Assembly (NCBI GenBank): GCA_035651455.1
Contig: DASRFR010000058.1
Span: 124,001-188,000 of the forward strand
Source: DASRFR01 sp035651455
GTDB lineage: Bacteria; Acidobacteriota; Terriglobia; Terriglobales; Acidobacteriaceae
Direction of reading: 5' to 3'
DNA: 64,000 bases
Below, piece by piece: positions 17,701 to 26,772 of this stretch. The number at the start of each line of letters is the position of its first letter. The first letter of the stretch is position 1. Both the position numbers and the translations under genes were made by a program. The notes beneath the pieces were generated by a model that saw nothing but the letters and a program-made list of their open reading frames with translations, made no database searches and was not told the origin of the DNA.

Positions 17701-19074
17701 CTAGTGGGCCGCCACTACTCCCATGCGCTCCTGTTGAGCGGTCGCAAGCGAACCGGCAATGTCGTCGAACGCTGACAGATGCTTATCGATATCGGCGTCT
17801 GTATGCTGAACCGAGATCGTCCACTGCTCGTCCCACCAATAGGGCTGGGCCATGACACCCCGGTTGACCATGCCGAACCAGTAGTGACGCCACAGATCGG
17901 TGTCGATACTCAGCCAATCGCGGTAGTTGCGGATCTCCTGCGGATAAAACATGAGAGCTCCGTTCGCTCCCGCACTGGCAATGTAGGCCTGCAAGCCGAC
18001 TCTCGCGACCGTCTTCTTGTAGCCCTCGACCAGTTTCTTGCTCAGCTTGTCGACATGCGCGTAGTTCTCGCGCGTCAACACCTCACGGAAGGTGGCGAGA
18101 CCGGCGGCCATCGACACAGGATTGGTGTTGTAGGTGCCGCCATGGAACACTTTGTGTTGCGAGATCAAATCCATGACCGATTTGTGAGCGCCGAATGCCG
18201 CCAGAGGCAAGCCGCCTCCAATGGACTTAGCGAGGCAAATCATGTCAGGAATTACGCTGAAATATTCCGATGCTCCGCCCCAGCCCAGTTTTGCACCGGT
18301 TTTTACCTCATCGAAGATGAGGAGCGCGCCATTTTTGGTAGCGATCTCCCGCAAGCCCTCAAGAAAGCCTTTGCGGGGAATACACAAGCCCACATTCATC
18401 ATGATGGGCTCAAGAATGATCGCGGCAATCTGGCCCGGGTTTTCGCGAAAGCGGCGCTCCACGCTGGCAAGATCGTTGAAGGTCGCGACTGGCACATTGG
18501 CGATGCTAGCCTTGGGTACCCCCAGGCCGCCCGGCACGGAAACCGGATCGTCCACGTTGCCGAACTCGGGCGCATGCGGTTTCACGCTGACCAGCGCAGT
18601 GTCATGTAGTCCGTGGTAGCCCCCTTCGAATTTCAGAATCTTGTCGCGTCCGATAGCGGCGCGCGCGAGTCGGCAGGCGTGCATGGTCGCTTCTGTACCA
18701 CTATTGCCAAAGCGAACCATCTCCACAGGAAAGCGCTGGCAAATTTCTTCGGCCAGTTCCCATTCCATGTCGTGGGGCATTCCGAACATGGTTCCCGCAG
18801 AAAGCCGTTTTTCGACAGCCTTCATGACCGCGGGATGGCAATGCCCAGCCATCATGGCACCGAAACACAGATTGTGATCGATGTAGTCGTTGCCATCGAG
18901 ATCGCGAAAATGAGAACCCTGCCCTTCCTTTACGAAGATCGGATATGGGTCGTAAGCGCGGTAATTGCTGGCGACGCCGAGCGGGATGCGTTTAAGGTTC
19001 TTCTTATGCGCTTCGGCGGACTTCGGCGTGCGGCGCTCAAACGTGTCGACTTCTTTCTGCAGTGCGGGATACAT
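17701..19074 (-). CDS. Glutamate-1-semialdehyde aminomutase-like class III aminotransferase
   Basis: 457 residues with the class III fold: FGNSGTEATMHACRLARA at about 122-139, LLIFDEVKTG at 251-260, and the PLP lysine Lys283 in CLAKSIGGGLP. NSGTEA and the short second signature are HemL-like. A true HemL for haem synthesis is unlikely because of the position in a catabolic operon, the extra N-terminal segment and the divergent C-terminus. It may act on amino acids or diamines, for example the first deamination of putrescine, but no substrate can be assigned. It lies 77 bp after the TonB receptor gene, with two hairpins in between. Confidence 0.88.
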   Translation of the reverse strand: MYPALQKEVDTFERRTPKSAEAHKKNLKRIPLGVASNYRAYDPYPIFVKEGQGSHFRDLDGNDYIDHNLCFGAMMAGHCHPAVMKAVEKRLSAGTMFGMPHDMEWELAEEICQRFPVEMVRFGNSGTEATMHACRLARAAIGRDKILKFEGGYHGLHDTALVSVKPHAPEFGNVDDPVSVPGGLGVPKASIANVPVATFNDLASVERRFRENPGQIAAIILEPIMMNVGLCIPRKGFLEGLREIATKNGALLIFDEVKTGAKLGWGGASEYFSVIPDMICLAKSIGGGLPLAAFGAHKSVMDLISQHKVFHGGTYNTNPVSMAAGLATFREVLTRENYAHVDKLSKKLVEGYKKTVARVGLQAYIASAGANGALMFYPQEIRNYRDWLSIDTDLWRHYWFGMVNRGVMAQPYWWDEQWTISVQHTDADIDKHLSAFDDIAGSLATAQQERMGVVAAH

Positions 19075-19093
19075 CTTGTCTCCAGGAAGCTCA

Positions 19094-19142
19094 GGCCGTT
19101 TCGGCCATTAGAATGGCCCGGGTAGCGCGTAACTGCCCGGGC
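19094..19142. repeat. Two hairpins between TonB receptor and aminotransferase genes
   Basis: GGCCG-TTT-CGGCC at 19094-19106, and GCCCGGG (19116-19122) with CCCGGGC (19136-19142), 13 bases apart. Both lie in the 77-bp gap after the receptor stop on the minus strand. Neither is followed by a T-run. They could attenuate read-through or protect the receptor mRNA so that it accumulates more than the downstream enzymes. Confidence 0.45.
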
Positions 19143-19151
19143 TTTGCAGGA

Positions 19152-22100
19152 CTAAAAATACAATTTCAGGGCCGCTTGCATCAGGCGCGGGTCGCCTGCA
19201 CGTTTTACACGGCCAAAATCGGAGCCATCTGTGACGTTGCCATCCGGGTTGAAGAATCGGGTGTGATTAGCCAGATTGAAAATGTCCCAACGAAATTCCA
19301 CCCGCATTCTCTCATTGATAGGTGTGCTCTTCTGAAACGACACATCCCAGTTGTTGAGGCCGGGCCCGCAACAAATTGTACGCGGTGCAGTGCCATACCG
19401 GCCAAACAACGAGGGCTGGTAGCAATTGAACACTGCGGCTGTCGAACAAGCCGGCTGGGTGGAATCGGACGCATTACTGGTAAAGCTGTTCTGATCGAAC
19501 GCGTAATTGTTGGGATTGCTGCGGGGATCCACCTTGTGAAAGGGCGCGATCAGATCGGGCACTCCAGCCGAAGCGAAGTCAATGCTGCTGGTAAGTTCGT
19601 TGTCGTCGTACGACTGCAGGTGAATCGGAAAACCTGATTGGAACTGGGTAATTCCGGAAACCGCCCAGCCGTTCAGGATCTTCCCAGTGATTCCGGAAAA
19701 TTTGGGGATCGGTAGCTCATAAAAGTAGCTGAGCACAAATCTGTGCCGGGCATCGAATAACGAGAGCGAACGTGTTCTGCGGGGATTAAACGGATTCAGG
19801 ATATCCTCAAAACTGGACGCCTGATCGATTGACTTGCCGAAGGTATATGCGGCCTGCAACTGCAAGCCCTTCGAGAATCGTTTTTCCAGGTTGGCTTGGA
19901 AGGAGTTATAGGCCGAGTTAGCGATCGTATCCTGGGCAAAGATATTGGAGAACACAGGCACCTGGTCCGGTGGACAATTCGTGCCGTTTGTCTGGCAATT
20001 CGGTGAAGAAAAAGGCCGGATCCCTACGAAGTTCAGGGTTTGTCCGCTTCCAGTGACGGACTTCCCGTTGGGCATGTGGAAATTGAAGCCGTTGGGAATC
20101 GTGACGCTGAACTGATTGTCCTCGGCGAACTGATTGCATGTTCCGGGGTCACCGTAAGAGGTCACTGCGTTCGGATTGAGATTGGCAATGGAAGCAATGT
20201 CAAGGCAGGTCTGCGGAGTGGCACGGTTGAGATCGTTGGATACCAGCAACCGATGTCCCTGAGATCCCACGTATCCGACTTGTAGGACTAAATCCTTCGC
20301 CAATTCTCGTTGTATCGTGAAATTGTACTGGTCCGAGTATTGCGAGCGCATATGGGGCTGGAATTCCCCGAACAGCAGAATCGGCCGGAAGACTGACCAA
20401 TCCACCGGCTGCCCTCGCGGCGGGTTAAGAATTCCATTAAACGGATTGGGATTCTGGAACCCGGCTTGGGCATAGAAGGGAGTGTTGAAGAAGGTCTCCA
20501 CCAGAAACGTGCTGCCACCAAACGGCGGCTCCGCGCTAAACTGCTCCAAAACCAGCTGCTCGATCGGGTTGTAGAACATGCCCCATCCTGCGCGAATACT
20601 CGTTTTACCCGAGTGCCCAGGACTCCAGGCAAGACCGATTCTCGGTGCGAAAGCTTTGTAATACGTCTGTGTCATTCCTGGAGGCACGCCCCTGTCGCCG
20701 GGAACTACGAGGCCAGTAGGGAACACTCCAGAACAGTCGGTGGTTCCGATGAGAGATGCTCCGTAAGGAGAGATCTGGCAGGGATATATCTGAGTGACTT
20801 GGCCCGGCCGGAAGGTTTGTACGTGATGGCCAATGTCTGTAAGCGGTGTGTTCAATTCCCAACGAAGACCATAGTTCAAAGTGAGATTCGGACGTATCTT
20901 CCAGCTGTCCTGGGCAAACAGGTACACAGCCGTGGTACGGACATTTTCATTCTGAGCGGCGCCCTGCTGGTACGTGTCCGGCAATCCCAGCAGGTAGTTT
21001 GGATACAGGTCCGCATAACCGGCGTCGTTGGTGCCTCCTCCGAAGTAGTTGTAGTAGCCGCTGACCTCGAAGAAAAGGGTTTGATCAAAACGCATACGGC
21101 GCACATCCGCGCCCACTTTGATCGTGTGATTGCCTTTGACCTTGGTTAAATTATCCGACCACTGGAATGAGTTGCCAACCTGTGGTAATTCGCCCTCGAA
21201 ATTGTTGCCAATCGTGAAGCCTCCAGAGATCGCGACATCGGGTACACCTTCCCGTCCTGCGCCAAGACCGGGCGTAATGCCAAGTTTTTGCAGCCCCAGA
21301 CTGCTGATTGCGCTGGAATCGGACACTCCCGTGAAACAGAACGGCTTGGCCGCCGCCGAGGCGCAAGAATCGGTGACGAGATTCGTGTGCTGCGAATGAT
21401 TGAATGTCCGCTGGGCCTCGCGCATATAAGTGAATCGAGCTTCGTTCACCAGGGTGTTGCTGATGGACCAGGTGTGGCTTATGTTCCACTGTTGGAAGCG
21501 TTGCTTACTGTTCGAGCCAAATCCTGGCACATTGGCGCCGGCAGCTTGAAAATTATTAAACGGGTTGAAAGTGCCCTCGTCGGTGAAGTAGTAGTACGCG
21601 CTTAAACTCTGCTTGTCGTTGATGTGGTGATCGAATCGGAAAGTGGTTTGATCCTGCCGATCGCTGCCGGTAAGGACTGCCTGAAAAAAGCCGTTCCCGG
21701 TGTTGGCGGCGGGTACAAAGCGGAGCAGGTCGACCGCCACGGGATCCTGGCAAGGCCCCGGAATGACGTTGCCGGGAAAAATGGACGCATAAGTGGCGCC
21801 AGCGACAGGAGTCGCTCCACCTGCCGCCGTAATGGCAGCCTGGCAGCCGGGGCGGGTATTGAGTACGTCGGCGACGGTTTGATCGCCAATCACTCCGGTA
21901 AAGGGTGATCCCTCGGAGAAATTGCCAACTCGCTCCAGCGCGTCCGGCACTGCGACGGTGTCGCCTGATTTACCCTGGCGCAAGCGGCGTCCCTCGTAAG
22001 ATGCAAAAAAGAACGTACGGTCTTTCTTGATCGGTCCCCCGATCGTCCCACCAAACTGATTCATAATGAAGTCAGGCTTACTCGTATCGAAGTAGCCCCG

Positions 22101-22907
22101 GGCATTCAGCACCTTATTCCGGAGGAACTCATATACGTTGCCGTGAAACTGATTAGTGCCCGACTTGGTCACGACGTTGACAACCGCGCCCGAGTTGCGG
22201 CCGTATTCCGCGTCAAACGTATTCGTCAGAATTCGAAACTCTTCCACGCTGTCGGGGCTCGGCTGAACGGTAGGTAAGTTGACGAACATGTCATTCGCGT
22301 CGCCGCCATTCACGCTGAAGTTATTGGCACGACCGCGACCGCCATTCACCGAAACGCTGCCGACGTTGCTGCTCCCGTAATAAAGGTCGGAACCAACTTG
22401 CGACGAGACTCCGGGCTGGAGAGAGAGAAACTGGTATGTATCGCGCTCGTTAAGGGGTAACTGCACAATGGCGCGCTCGTTCACGACCGTGCCTAATTGG
22501 GTGCTGGTGGTGTCGACGAGCGGCGCTTCCGATGTGACTTCCACCACTTCTTGAGTTTCGCCGATCTGCATCGCCATGTTTAGCGTCACAACCTGATTCA
22601 GATCGACAGTGACACCCCGTCGGATATTTTTCTTGAAACCGCTTAGATCAAAGGTCAGGCTATAAGTCCCGACTGGAACTTCCGGGAACACATAGTCGCC
22701 GGTGGAATTGGTCTCGCTCGTTCGGGCAACTCCAGTCGCTTCGTTGGTCAGGATGACTTTAACATTGGCCAGGACGGCACCCGAAGGATCTGCAACGCGG
22801 CCGAGAATTCTACCCCCAGTGCTTTGGGCAGAAGCAAAAATAGAACTCAACAGGCACAGCACGAGAACGAACCCGCGACTGGTGCAGCGAGCTTTTGACG
22901 ACGACAT
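19152..22907 (-). CDS. TonB-dependent receptor with N-terminal carboxypeptidase-regulatory-like domain (Oar-like)
   Basis: Outer-membrane receptor of 1251 residues from the ATG at 22907, six bases after a clear GGAGG; 62 upstream in-frame codons are rejected because they cover the divergent promoter. Signal peptide, then a carboxypeptidase-regulatory-like beta-sandwich (ILGRVADPSGAVLANVKV onward), a plug domain (NERAIVQLPLNERD) and a large beta-barrel ending in the aromatic AALKLYF. This architecture is abundant in Acidobacteriota and resembles Oar and SusC-like proteins that import large ligands with TonB energy. As the first gene of the catabolic run it probably takes up the island's substrate, which may be bulky or conjugated. 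Confidence 0.95.
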   Translation of the reverse strand: MSSSKARCTSRGFVLVLCLLSSIFASAQSTGGRILGRVADPSGAVLANVKVILTNEATGVARTSETNSTGDYVFPEVPVGTYSLTFDLSGFKKNIRRGVTVDLNQVVTLNMAMQIGETQEVVEVTSEAPLVDTTSTQLGTVVNERAIVQLPLNERDTYQFLSLQPGVSSQVGSDLYYGSSNVGSVSVNGGRGRANNFSVNGGDANDMFVNLPTVQPSPDSVEEFRILTNTFDAEYGRNSGAVVNVVTKSGTNQFHGNVYEFLRNKVLNARGYFDTSKPDFIMNQFGGTIGGPIKKDRTFFFASYEGRRLRQGKSGDTVAVPDALERVGNFSEGSPFTGVIGDQTVADVLNTRPGCQAAITAAGGATPVAGATYASIFPGNVIPGPCQDPVAVDLLRFVPAANTGNGFFQAVLTGSDRQDQTTFRFDHHINDKQSLSAYYYFTDEGTFNPFNNFQAAGANVPGFGSNSKQRFQQWNISHTWSISNTLVNEARFTYMREAQRTFNHSQHTNLVTDSCASAAAKPFCFTGVSDSSAISSLGLQKLGITPGLGAGREGVPDVAISGGFTIGNNFEGELPQVGNSFQWSDNLTKVKGNHTIKVGADVRRMRFDQTLFFEVSGYYNYFGGGTNDAGYADLYPNYLLGLPDTYQQGAAQNENVRTTAVYLFAQDSWKIRPNLTLNYGLRWELNTPLTDIGHHVQTFRPGQVTQIYPCQISPYGASLIGTTDCSGVFPTGLVVPGDRGVPPGMTQTYYKAFAPRIGLAWSPGHSGKTSIRAGWGMFYNPIEQLVLEQFSAEPPFGGSTFLVETFFNTPFYAQAGFQNPNPFNGILNPPRGQPVDWSVFRPILLFGEFQPHMRSQYSDQYNFTIQRELAKDLVLQVGYVGSQGHRLLVSNDLNRATPQTCLDIASIANLNPNAVTSYGDPGTCNQFAEDNQFSVTIPNGFNFHMPNGKSVTGSGQTLNFVGIRPFSSPNCQTNGTNCPPDQVPVFSNIFAQDTIANSAYNSFQANLEKRFSKGLQLQAAYTFGKSIDQASSFEDILNPFNPRRTRSLSLFDARHRFVLSYFYELPIPKFSGITGKILNGWAVSGITQFQSGFPIHLQSYDDNELTSSIDFASAGVPDLIAPFHKVDPRSNPNNYAFDQNSFTSNASDSTQPACSTAAVFNCYQPSLFGRYGTAPRTICCGPGLNNWDVSFQKSTPINERMRVEFRWDIFNLANHTRFFNPDGNVTDGSDFGRVKRAGDPRLMQAALKLYF

Positions 22908-22953
22908 GTGGGCCTCCGAGCATCCGAGGGGAATTTTGCGAACGCGTAATCGC

Positions 22954-22981
22954 TTGCGCCGGAAACAAACCTTGCTATAAT
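22954..22981 (+). promoter_or_regulatory. Candidate promoter for the regulator-amidohydrolase-pot operon
   Basis: TTGCGC (22954-22959), 16-base spacer, then a perfect TATAAT (22976-22981). The start would be near 22988, about 86 bases before the regulator ATG. The -10 lies inside the loop of the palindrome at 22968-22992. Confidence 0.55.
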
Positions 22982-22992
22982 CGCGCAAGGTT
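22968..22992. promoter_or_regulatory. Palindromic operator candidate enclosing the -10 box
   Basis: Perfect 8-bp arms AACCTTGC (22968-22975) and GCAAGGTT (22985-22992) with a 9-bp spacer that contains TATAAT. A factor bound here would block the plus promoter and the -10 of the opposing minus promoter. The adjacent MerR-XRE-cupin protein is the obvious candidate ligand-responsive binder. Confidence 0.6.
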
Positions 22993-23023
22993 AGAGAAGG
23001 TTGTGCCACTCTGTCAAGTGGCA
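22988..23023 (-). promoter_or_regulatory. Candidate TonB-operon promoter with second palindrome
   Basis: On the minus strand, consensus TTGACA (23017-23012), 18-base spacer, then TAACCT (22993-22988), a weak -10 that keeps the key first, second and last bases. The -35 lies inside a second palindrome, TGCCACT (23004-23010) with AGTGGCA (23017-23023). The -10 overlaps the right arm of the first palindrome. The two promoters overlap and would exclude each other. Confidence 0.45.
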
Positions 23024-23073
23024 AAAGCAGTTTTCCCAAACTAGAACAAAACACCCTGATGTGACTGCCGTTC

Positions 23074-23874
23074 ATGAATGGCACGGATAGCAAAGCTTAC
23101 TTGAAGATCGGAGACGTGGCCCGCCTCGTCGGGGTGTCCCCCTCGGTCATTCGGTCCTGGGAGAGCCTAGGACTGACGCGTCCGCGGCGTACGCAAAGCA
23201 AGTACCGTCTCTATACCAGCGAAGACGTCAAACTGCTCAAACGGGCATGGTTCCTGAGACGCGTGCGTGGCTTAAATGCCCCGGCCATCATTGAATTATT
23301 GAAACGCGATGGCACTGTGAAGCCGTCCTCCAATGGGGCCAGCAGGGCGGTTGGCTCGCACTTGCGTGCGTTGCGCCTAAAACGCGGGCTGTCGCTGGCG
23401 CAGGTAGCCGAAGCCGTGGGGGTTTCCACAGGATTTATCAGTGCGGTGGAGCGTTCGCAGATGAGCGCATCCGTCGCCACACTGCGCCGCCTCGCAAGGT
23501 TTTACAAATCCAACATCCTCGATTTCTTTGATCCCTCCGAGTCAAACGGTCGCGTGGTGCGTCCTAGCAGGCGCAAAGTGCTTGAGGCGGGACCTGGTGT
23601 GCGCATGGAGCTGTTGGCATGGGGTAACAAGGTGATGGAACCGCACCTGTTCCGTATTGCTCCTCACGCGGGTAGTGGTGAATCCTACACTCACGAGGGC
23701 GAAGAGTTTCTGTATATCCTGCGGGGCGAGTTGCAAATCGCTCTGGAAGATGACCAGTACCGCCTGAGGCCGGGCGACAGCTTCTATTTCGAGAGCGCAA
23801 CCCCACATCGCTGGAAAAATCCCGGTAAACGCGAGACTTGGGTATTGTGGGTTAACACGCCGCCAACCTTCTGA
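23074..23874 (+). CDS. MerR-XRE-cupin transcriptional regulator
   Basis: 266 residues with three modules: a MerR-type winged HTH (9-76; KIGDVARLVGVSPSVIRSWE then the LTRP..Y.SEDV wing), an XRE HTH (96-151; LRLKRGLSLAQVAEAVGVS then TGFISAVERSQ), and a cupin (190-262; SYTHEGEEFLYILRGELQIA, LRPGDSFYFESATPHRW). XRE-cupin regulators such as PuuR control polyamine and amino acid catabolism; here a second DNA-binding domain is added. It has the shape of a ligand-sensing regulator of the divergent island, with the cupin as sensor. No good ribosome binding site precedes the ATG. It heads a six-gene operon and is divergent from the TonB run. Confidence 0.93.
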   Translation: MNGTDSKAYLKIGDVARLVGVSPSVIRSWESLGLTRPRRTQSKYRLYTSEDVKLLKRAWFLRRVRGLNAPAIIELLKRDGTVKPSSNGASRAVGSHLRALRLKRGLSLAQVAEAVGVSTGFISAVERSQMSASVATLRRLARFYKSNILDFFDPSESNGRVVRPSRRKVLEAGPGVRMELLAWGNKVMEPHLFRIAPHAGSGESYTHEGEEFLYILRGELQIALEDDQYRLRPGDSFYFESATPHRWKNPGKRETWVLWVNTPPTF

Positions 23875-23901
23875 CGGACGACGCGCGGTTTTGAGGAGCA
23901 A

Positions 23902-25704
23902 ATGGGAGATTCACCTTCGGGCAACGCCGTGATTCGCAGATCAGCGTTCCTCCTGCTGTTTTCCATTGCGACACTCTTGAGGATCACTCCTGTCATTGCC
24001 CAGACCCATGGCACCATGGCGCCCGCGGATATCGTCGTGACAAACGCGCGAGTTTACACGGTTAACTCGAGACAGCCTTGGGCGGATTCGCTCGCGATTC
24101 GTGGGAACAAAATCACGGCCGTCGGCAGCGAAAAGGACATCGCCCCATATCGCGGTCGATCGACGAAAATCATAGATGCTGAACAGCATCTGGTGCTTCC
24201 CGGGTTTGTCGACTGTCATGTCCATTTCCTGGACGGCTCACTCAGCCTACGGCATGTGAATTTGGAAGGGTTGAAAACGGTCCCGGAGATCCAGGCAAAG
24301 GTGAAGGAGTATGCAGCCGCACATCCGGCTGACCCTTGGGTCTTAGGACGAGGATGGTCGTACCCGGTATTCGGGGCTGTGGCACTGCCAGACAAGAAGT
24401 ATTTGGATGAGATTCTGCCCGACAGGCCGGCTTACCTCGAAGGCTTTGACGGCCACACCTGGTGGGCAAACAGCAAAGCTCTGCAACTCGCGGGGATTAC
24501 CCGGCAAACCAAAGATCCTCCGGGCGGATCGTTCGTGCGCGATCCTAAGACGGGGGAGGCGACTGGAGCGGTGAAAGAGGACGCGGCTGATGCGGTGATC
24601 AGGCGCGCGATTCCGGAACCATCGAATGAAGAGAAGCTCGCTGCATTGCGCGACGGCTTGAAAGAAGCCAACCGTGATGGCCTGGTGCGTGTCCATAGCG
24701 CGGGCGGAGTAGGAATTGCCAGTGGTGATCTCCAGAACGTGGACCTGTACGAACAGTTGCGCCAATCCGGAGATCTGACGCTGCGCATGTATCTGGCTTA
24801 CCGGCTCGATCCCCCCAACGTCACCCACGAACAAATGCAGGAGATCGCCGAGCTTCAGCGGCGTTATCACGATGACTGGATTGCGGCAGGATCGGCGAAA
24901 TTTTTCCTTGATGGCGTCATCGAGACCCACACAGCCGCGATGCTCGCACCTTACTCCGATGATCCGTCGCAGTCTGGTCACCTGTTATGGGACGAAGCTG
25001 TATACAGGAAAGCAGTCGCTGATCTGGACAGGCAGGGGGTGCAGATATTCACGCATGCGATTGGGGACCGCGCGGTCCGACTTGCGCTGGACGCCTATGA
25101 ACGCGCGCAGCATGAGAACCATAGCCTCGATTCGCGGCATCGCATAGAACATATCGAGACAATCTCTGCGGCAGACATACCTCGATTCGGACAACTCGGC
25201 GTGATTGCCAGCTTTCAGCCATTGCACGCGTATCCGGATGACGACACGTTGAATGTGTGGGCGCGAAATACAGGCGCTGAGCGGGCCTCGCGCGCCTGGG
25301 CGTGGGGCAGCATTGAGCGCTCCGGAGGACACCTGGCGTTCGGCAGCGATTGGCCAATCGTCACCCTGAGTCCATGGCCCGGTCTGCAGAACGCAGTCAC
25401 CCGGCAGACCAATGAAGGTGAACCGGCTGGCGGTTTCGTCCCGCGGGAACGCATTACGGTGGAAGACGCCATTCGCGGTTACACGTTGGGTGCCGCGTAT
25501 GCGGGGAAGCGGGAAAAAAACGAGGGTTCGCTCGAGCCGGGCAAAGTCGCCGATCTGATCATTATTTCGCAGGACCCGTTCAAGATCGAACCGAATGATA
25601 TCGGCAAAACTGAGGTGCTGCTCACAATGGTAGGGGGCAAAGTTGTCTATCAATCGCCAGCCTGGACGGGAGCGAAGGCGAGCGCTCAGCCGGAGGCCAA
25701 ATAA
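23902..25704 (+). CDS. Exported amidohydrolase family 3 protein (YtcJ-like)
   Basis: Metal-dependent hydrolase of 600 residues. An export signal at about 1-33 (RSAFLLLFSIATLLRITPVIAQ) suggests the periplasm. The TIM-barrel metal motifs are present: DCHVHF at 104-109, a FFLDGVIETHTA segment, THAIGDRAV, HRIEHIE and FGSDWP. Substrates in this family are N-acyl or cyclic amides and are rarely known. GAGGAG lies three bases before the ATG. Placed between the regulator and a polyamine-type importer, it may release free amines from amide conjugates for uptake; this is inference. Confidence 0.9.
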   Translation: MGDSPSGNAVIRRSAFLLLFSIATLLRITPVIAQTHGTMAPADIVVTNARVYTVNSRQPWADSLAIRGNKITAVGSEKDIAPYRGRSTKIIDAEQHLVLPGFVDCHVHFLDGSLSLRHVNLEGLKTVPEIQAKVKEYAAAHPADPWVLGRGWSYPVFGAVALPDKKYLDEILPDRPAYLEGFDGHTWWANSKALQLAGITRQTKDPPGGSFVRDPKTGEATGAVKEDAADAVIRRAIPEPSNEEKLAALRDGLKEANRDGLVRVHSAGGVGIASGDLQNVDLYEQLRQSGDLTLRMYLAYRLDPPNVTHEQMQEIAELQRRYHDDWIAAGSAKFFLDGVIETHTAAMLAPYSDDPSQSGHLLWDEAVYRKAVADLDRQGVQIFTHAIGDRAVRLALDAYERAQHENHSLDSRHRIEHIETISAADIPRFGQLGVIASFQPLHAYPDDDTLNVWARNTGAERASRAWAWGSIERSGGHLAFGSDWPIVTLSPWPGLQNAVTRQTNEGEPAGGFVPRERITVEDAIRGYTLGAAYAGKREKNEGSLEPGKVADLIIISQDPFKIEPNDIGKTEVLLTMVGGKVVYQSPAWTGAKASAQPEAK

Positions 25705-25705
25705 T

Positions 25706-26767
25706 TTGAATAGAAGAATAATGCTGCTTGCGATGTTCTTCGCCCTGTCACTGGTAACCTCCTGCAGCAAGAAAACTCCCGCTCTGAACCTTCTCGTTTG
25801 GGAAGGCTATGCGGACCCGTCTTTCGTACACGCTTTCGAGGAGCAGAATCACTGCAAAATTTCGGCTTCCTACATGGGGTCTAGCGATGAGTTGGTCGCC
25901 AAGCTTCGTGGCGGCAGCGCGGGCAATTACGACGTGATCTCGCCATCGAGCGATGTCGCTACGATGATAGCGAAGGCGGGTCTGGCGGCCCCACTCGACC
26001 TGGGAAAACTTCCCAGCTACACTCAGCTTTCCGCCAAACTGACTTCCCTTCCCCTGGTGAAAGTAGCCGGCAACACTTATGGCGTGCCTTTCATGTGGGG
26101 ACCCGATCCCCTGATCTACGACACCAGCGTCTTCCCCCAGGCGCCTGACAGCTGGAGCATGTTCTGGGAACCGAAGTATCGCGGGAAAATCTCTGTCTGG
26201 GACGATCTCTCGACGGTCTACATGGCGGCGCAGGTGCTCGGATATGACAGGCCTGATCCTGGTCAGCTCTATAACCTCAACGACGAGCAACTCCAGGCCG
26301 TGAAAAAGAAATTGCTGGAACTGAAGCCCAATATTCGCAAGATGTGGTCCACTGGCGGCGAATTGACCAACCTTTTCCAGAATCACGAGATCGTGGCGGC
26401 AATGGGTTGGCCTCTCATGACGAATCAACTGCGAAAAGCAAGCTTCCCGGTTGGCGAGACCATTCCCCGGGAGAACACGACTGGATGGATGGATCACCTG
26501 ATGATCACCTCCGCGAGTGACAACAAGGAACTCGCATACAGGTTCCTCGAATACATGATCGAGGCGCAGACTCAGAAAAAGATCACCGATGTCACTGGCT
26601 ATGTGCCAGCCAATCCACAGGCGGCGCAGTTCATGCGCGCAGAGGAAAAGAAAAGTTTGCATCTCGATGACGTCGATGAATACCAGAAACGAATCTACTT
26701 CTGGCAAGATGTTCCCATGCGGGCCAAATACAACGAGATCTGGAATGAAGTAAAGGCCGCACAGTAA
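25706..26767 (+). CDS. potD: Polyamine-type ABC transporter substrate-binding lipoprotein
   Basis: 353 residues from the TTG at 25706, which directly follows the amidohydrolase stop and has GGAGG nine bases upstream. An ATG at 25721 would lose the positively charged signal start. The signal ends LVTSCSKK, with a lipobox Cys. The mature protein begins LNLLVWEGYADPSFVHAFE, as in PotD/PotF proteins, and has the GNYDVISPSSD and GVPFMWGPDPLIYD segments of the family. It would bind putrescine, spermidine or a related cation at the outer face of the inner membrane and pass it to PotABC. Confidence 0.93.
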   Translation: MNRRIMLLAMFFALSLVTSCSKKTPALNLLVWEGYADPSFVHAFEEQNHCKISASYMGSSDELVAKLRGGSAGNYDVISPSSDVATMIAKAGLAAPLDLGKLPSYTQLSAKLTSLPLVKVAGNTYGVPFMWGPDPLIYDTSVFPQAPDSWSMFWEPKYRGKISVWDDLSTVYMAAQVLGYDRPDPGQLYNLNDEQLQAVKKKLLELKPNIRKMWSTGGELTNLFQNHEIVAAMGWPLMTNQLRKASFPVGETIPRENTTGWMDHLMITSASDNKELAYRFLEYMIEAQTQKKITDVTGYVPANPQAAQFMRAEEKKSLHLDDVDEYQKRIYFWQDVPMRAKYNEIWNEVKAAQ

Positions 26768-26772
26768 TTCTT

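Noticed and set aside
17779..18609. 276-codon open frame on the plus strand
   Set aside because: Antisense to the GSAM-like aminotransferase; no domain or ribosome binding site.
17701..19074. Biosynthetic glutamate-1-semialdehyde aminomutase (hemL)
   Set aside because: It shares the fold and signatures, but its sequence outside the PLP site and its place in a catabolic run argue against a role in haem synthesis.
22908..23093. 62-residue N-terminal extension of the TonB receptor
   Set aside because: It would cover the divergent promoters and palindromes and delay the signal peptide; a strong GGAGG supports the ATG at 22907.
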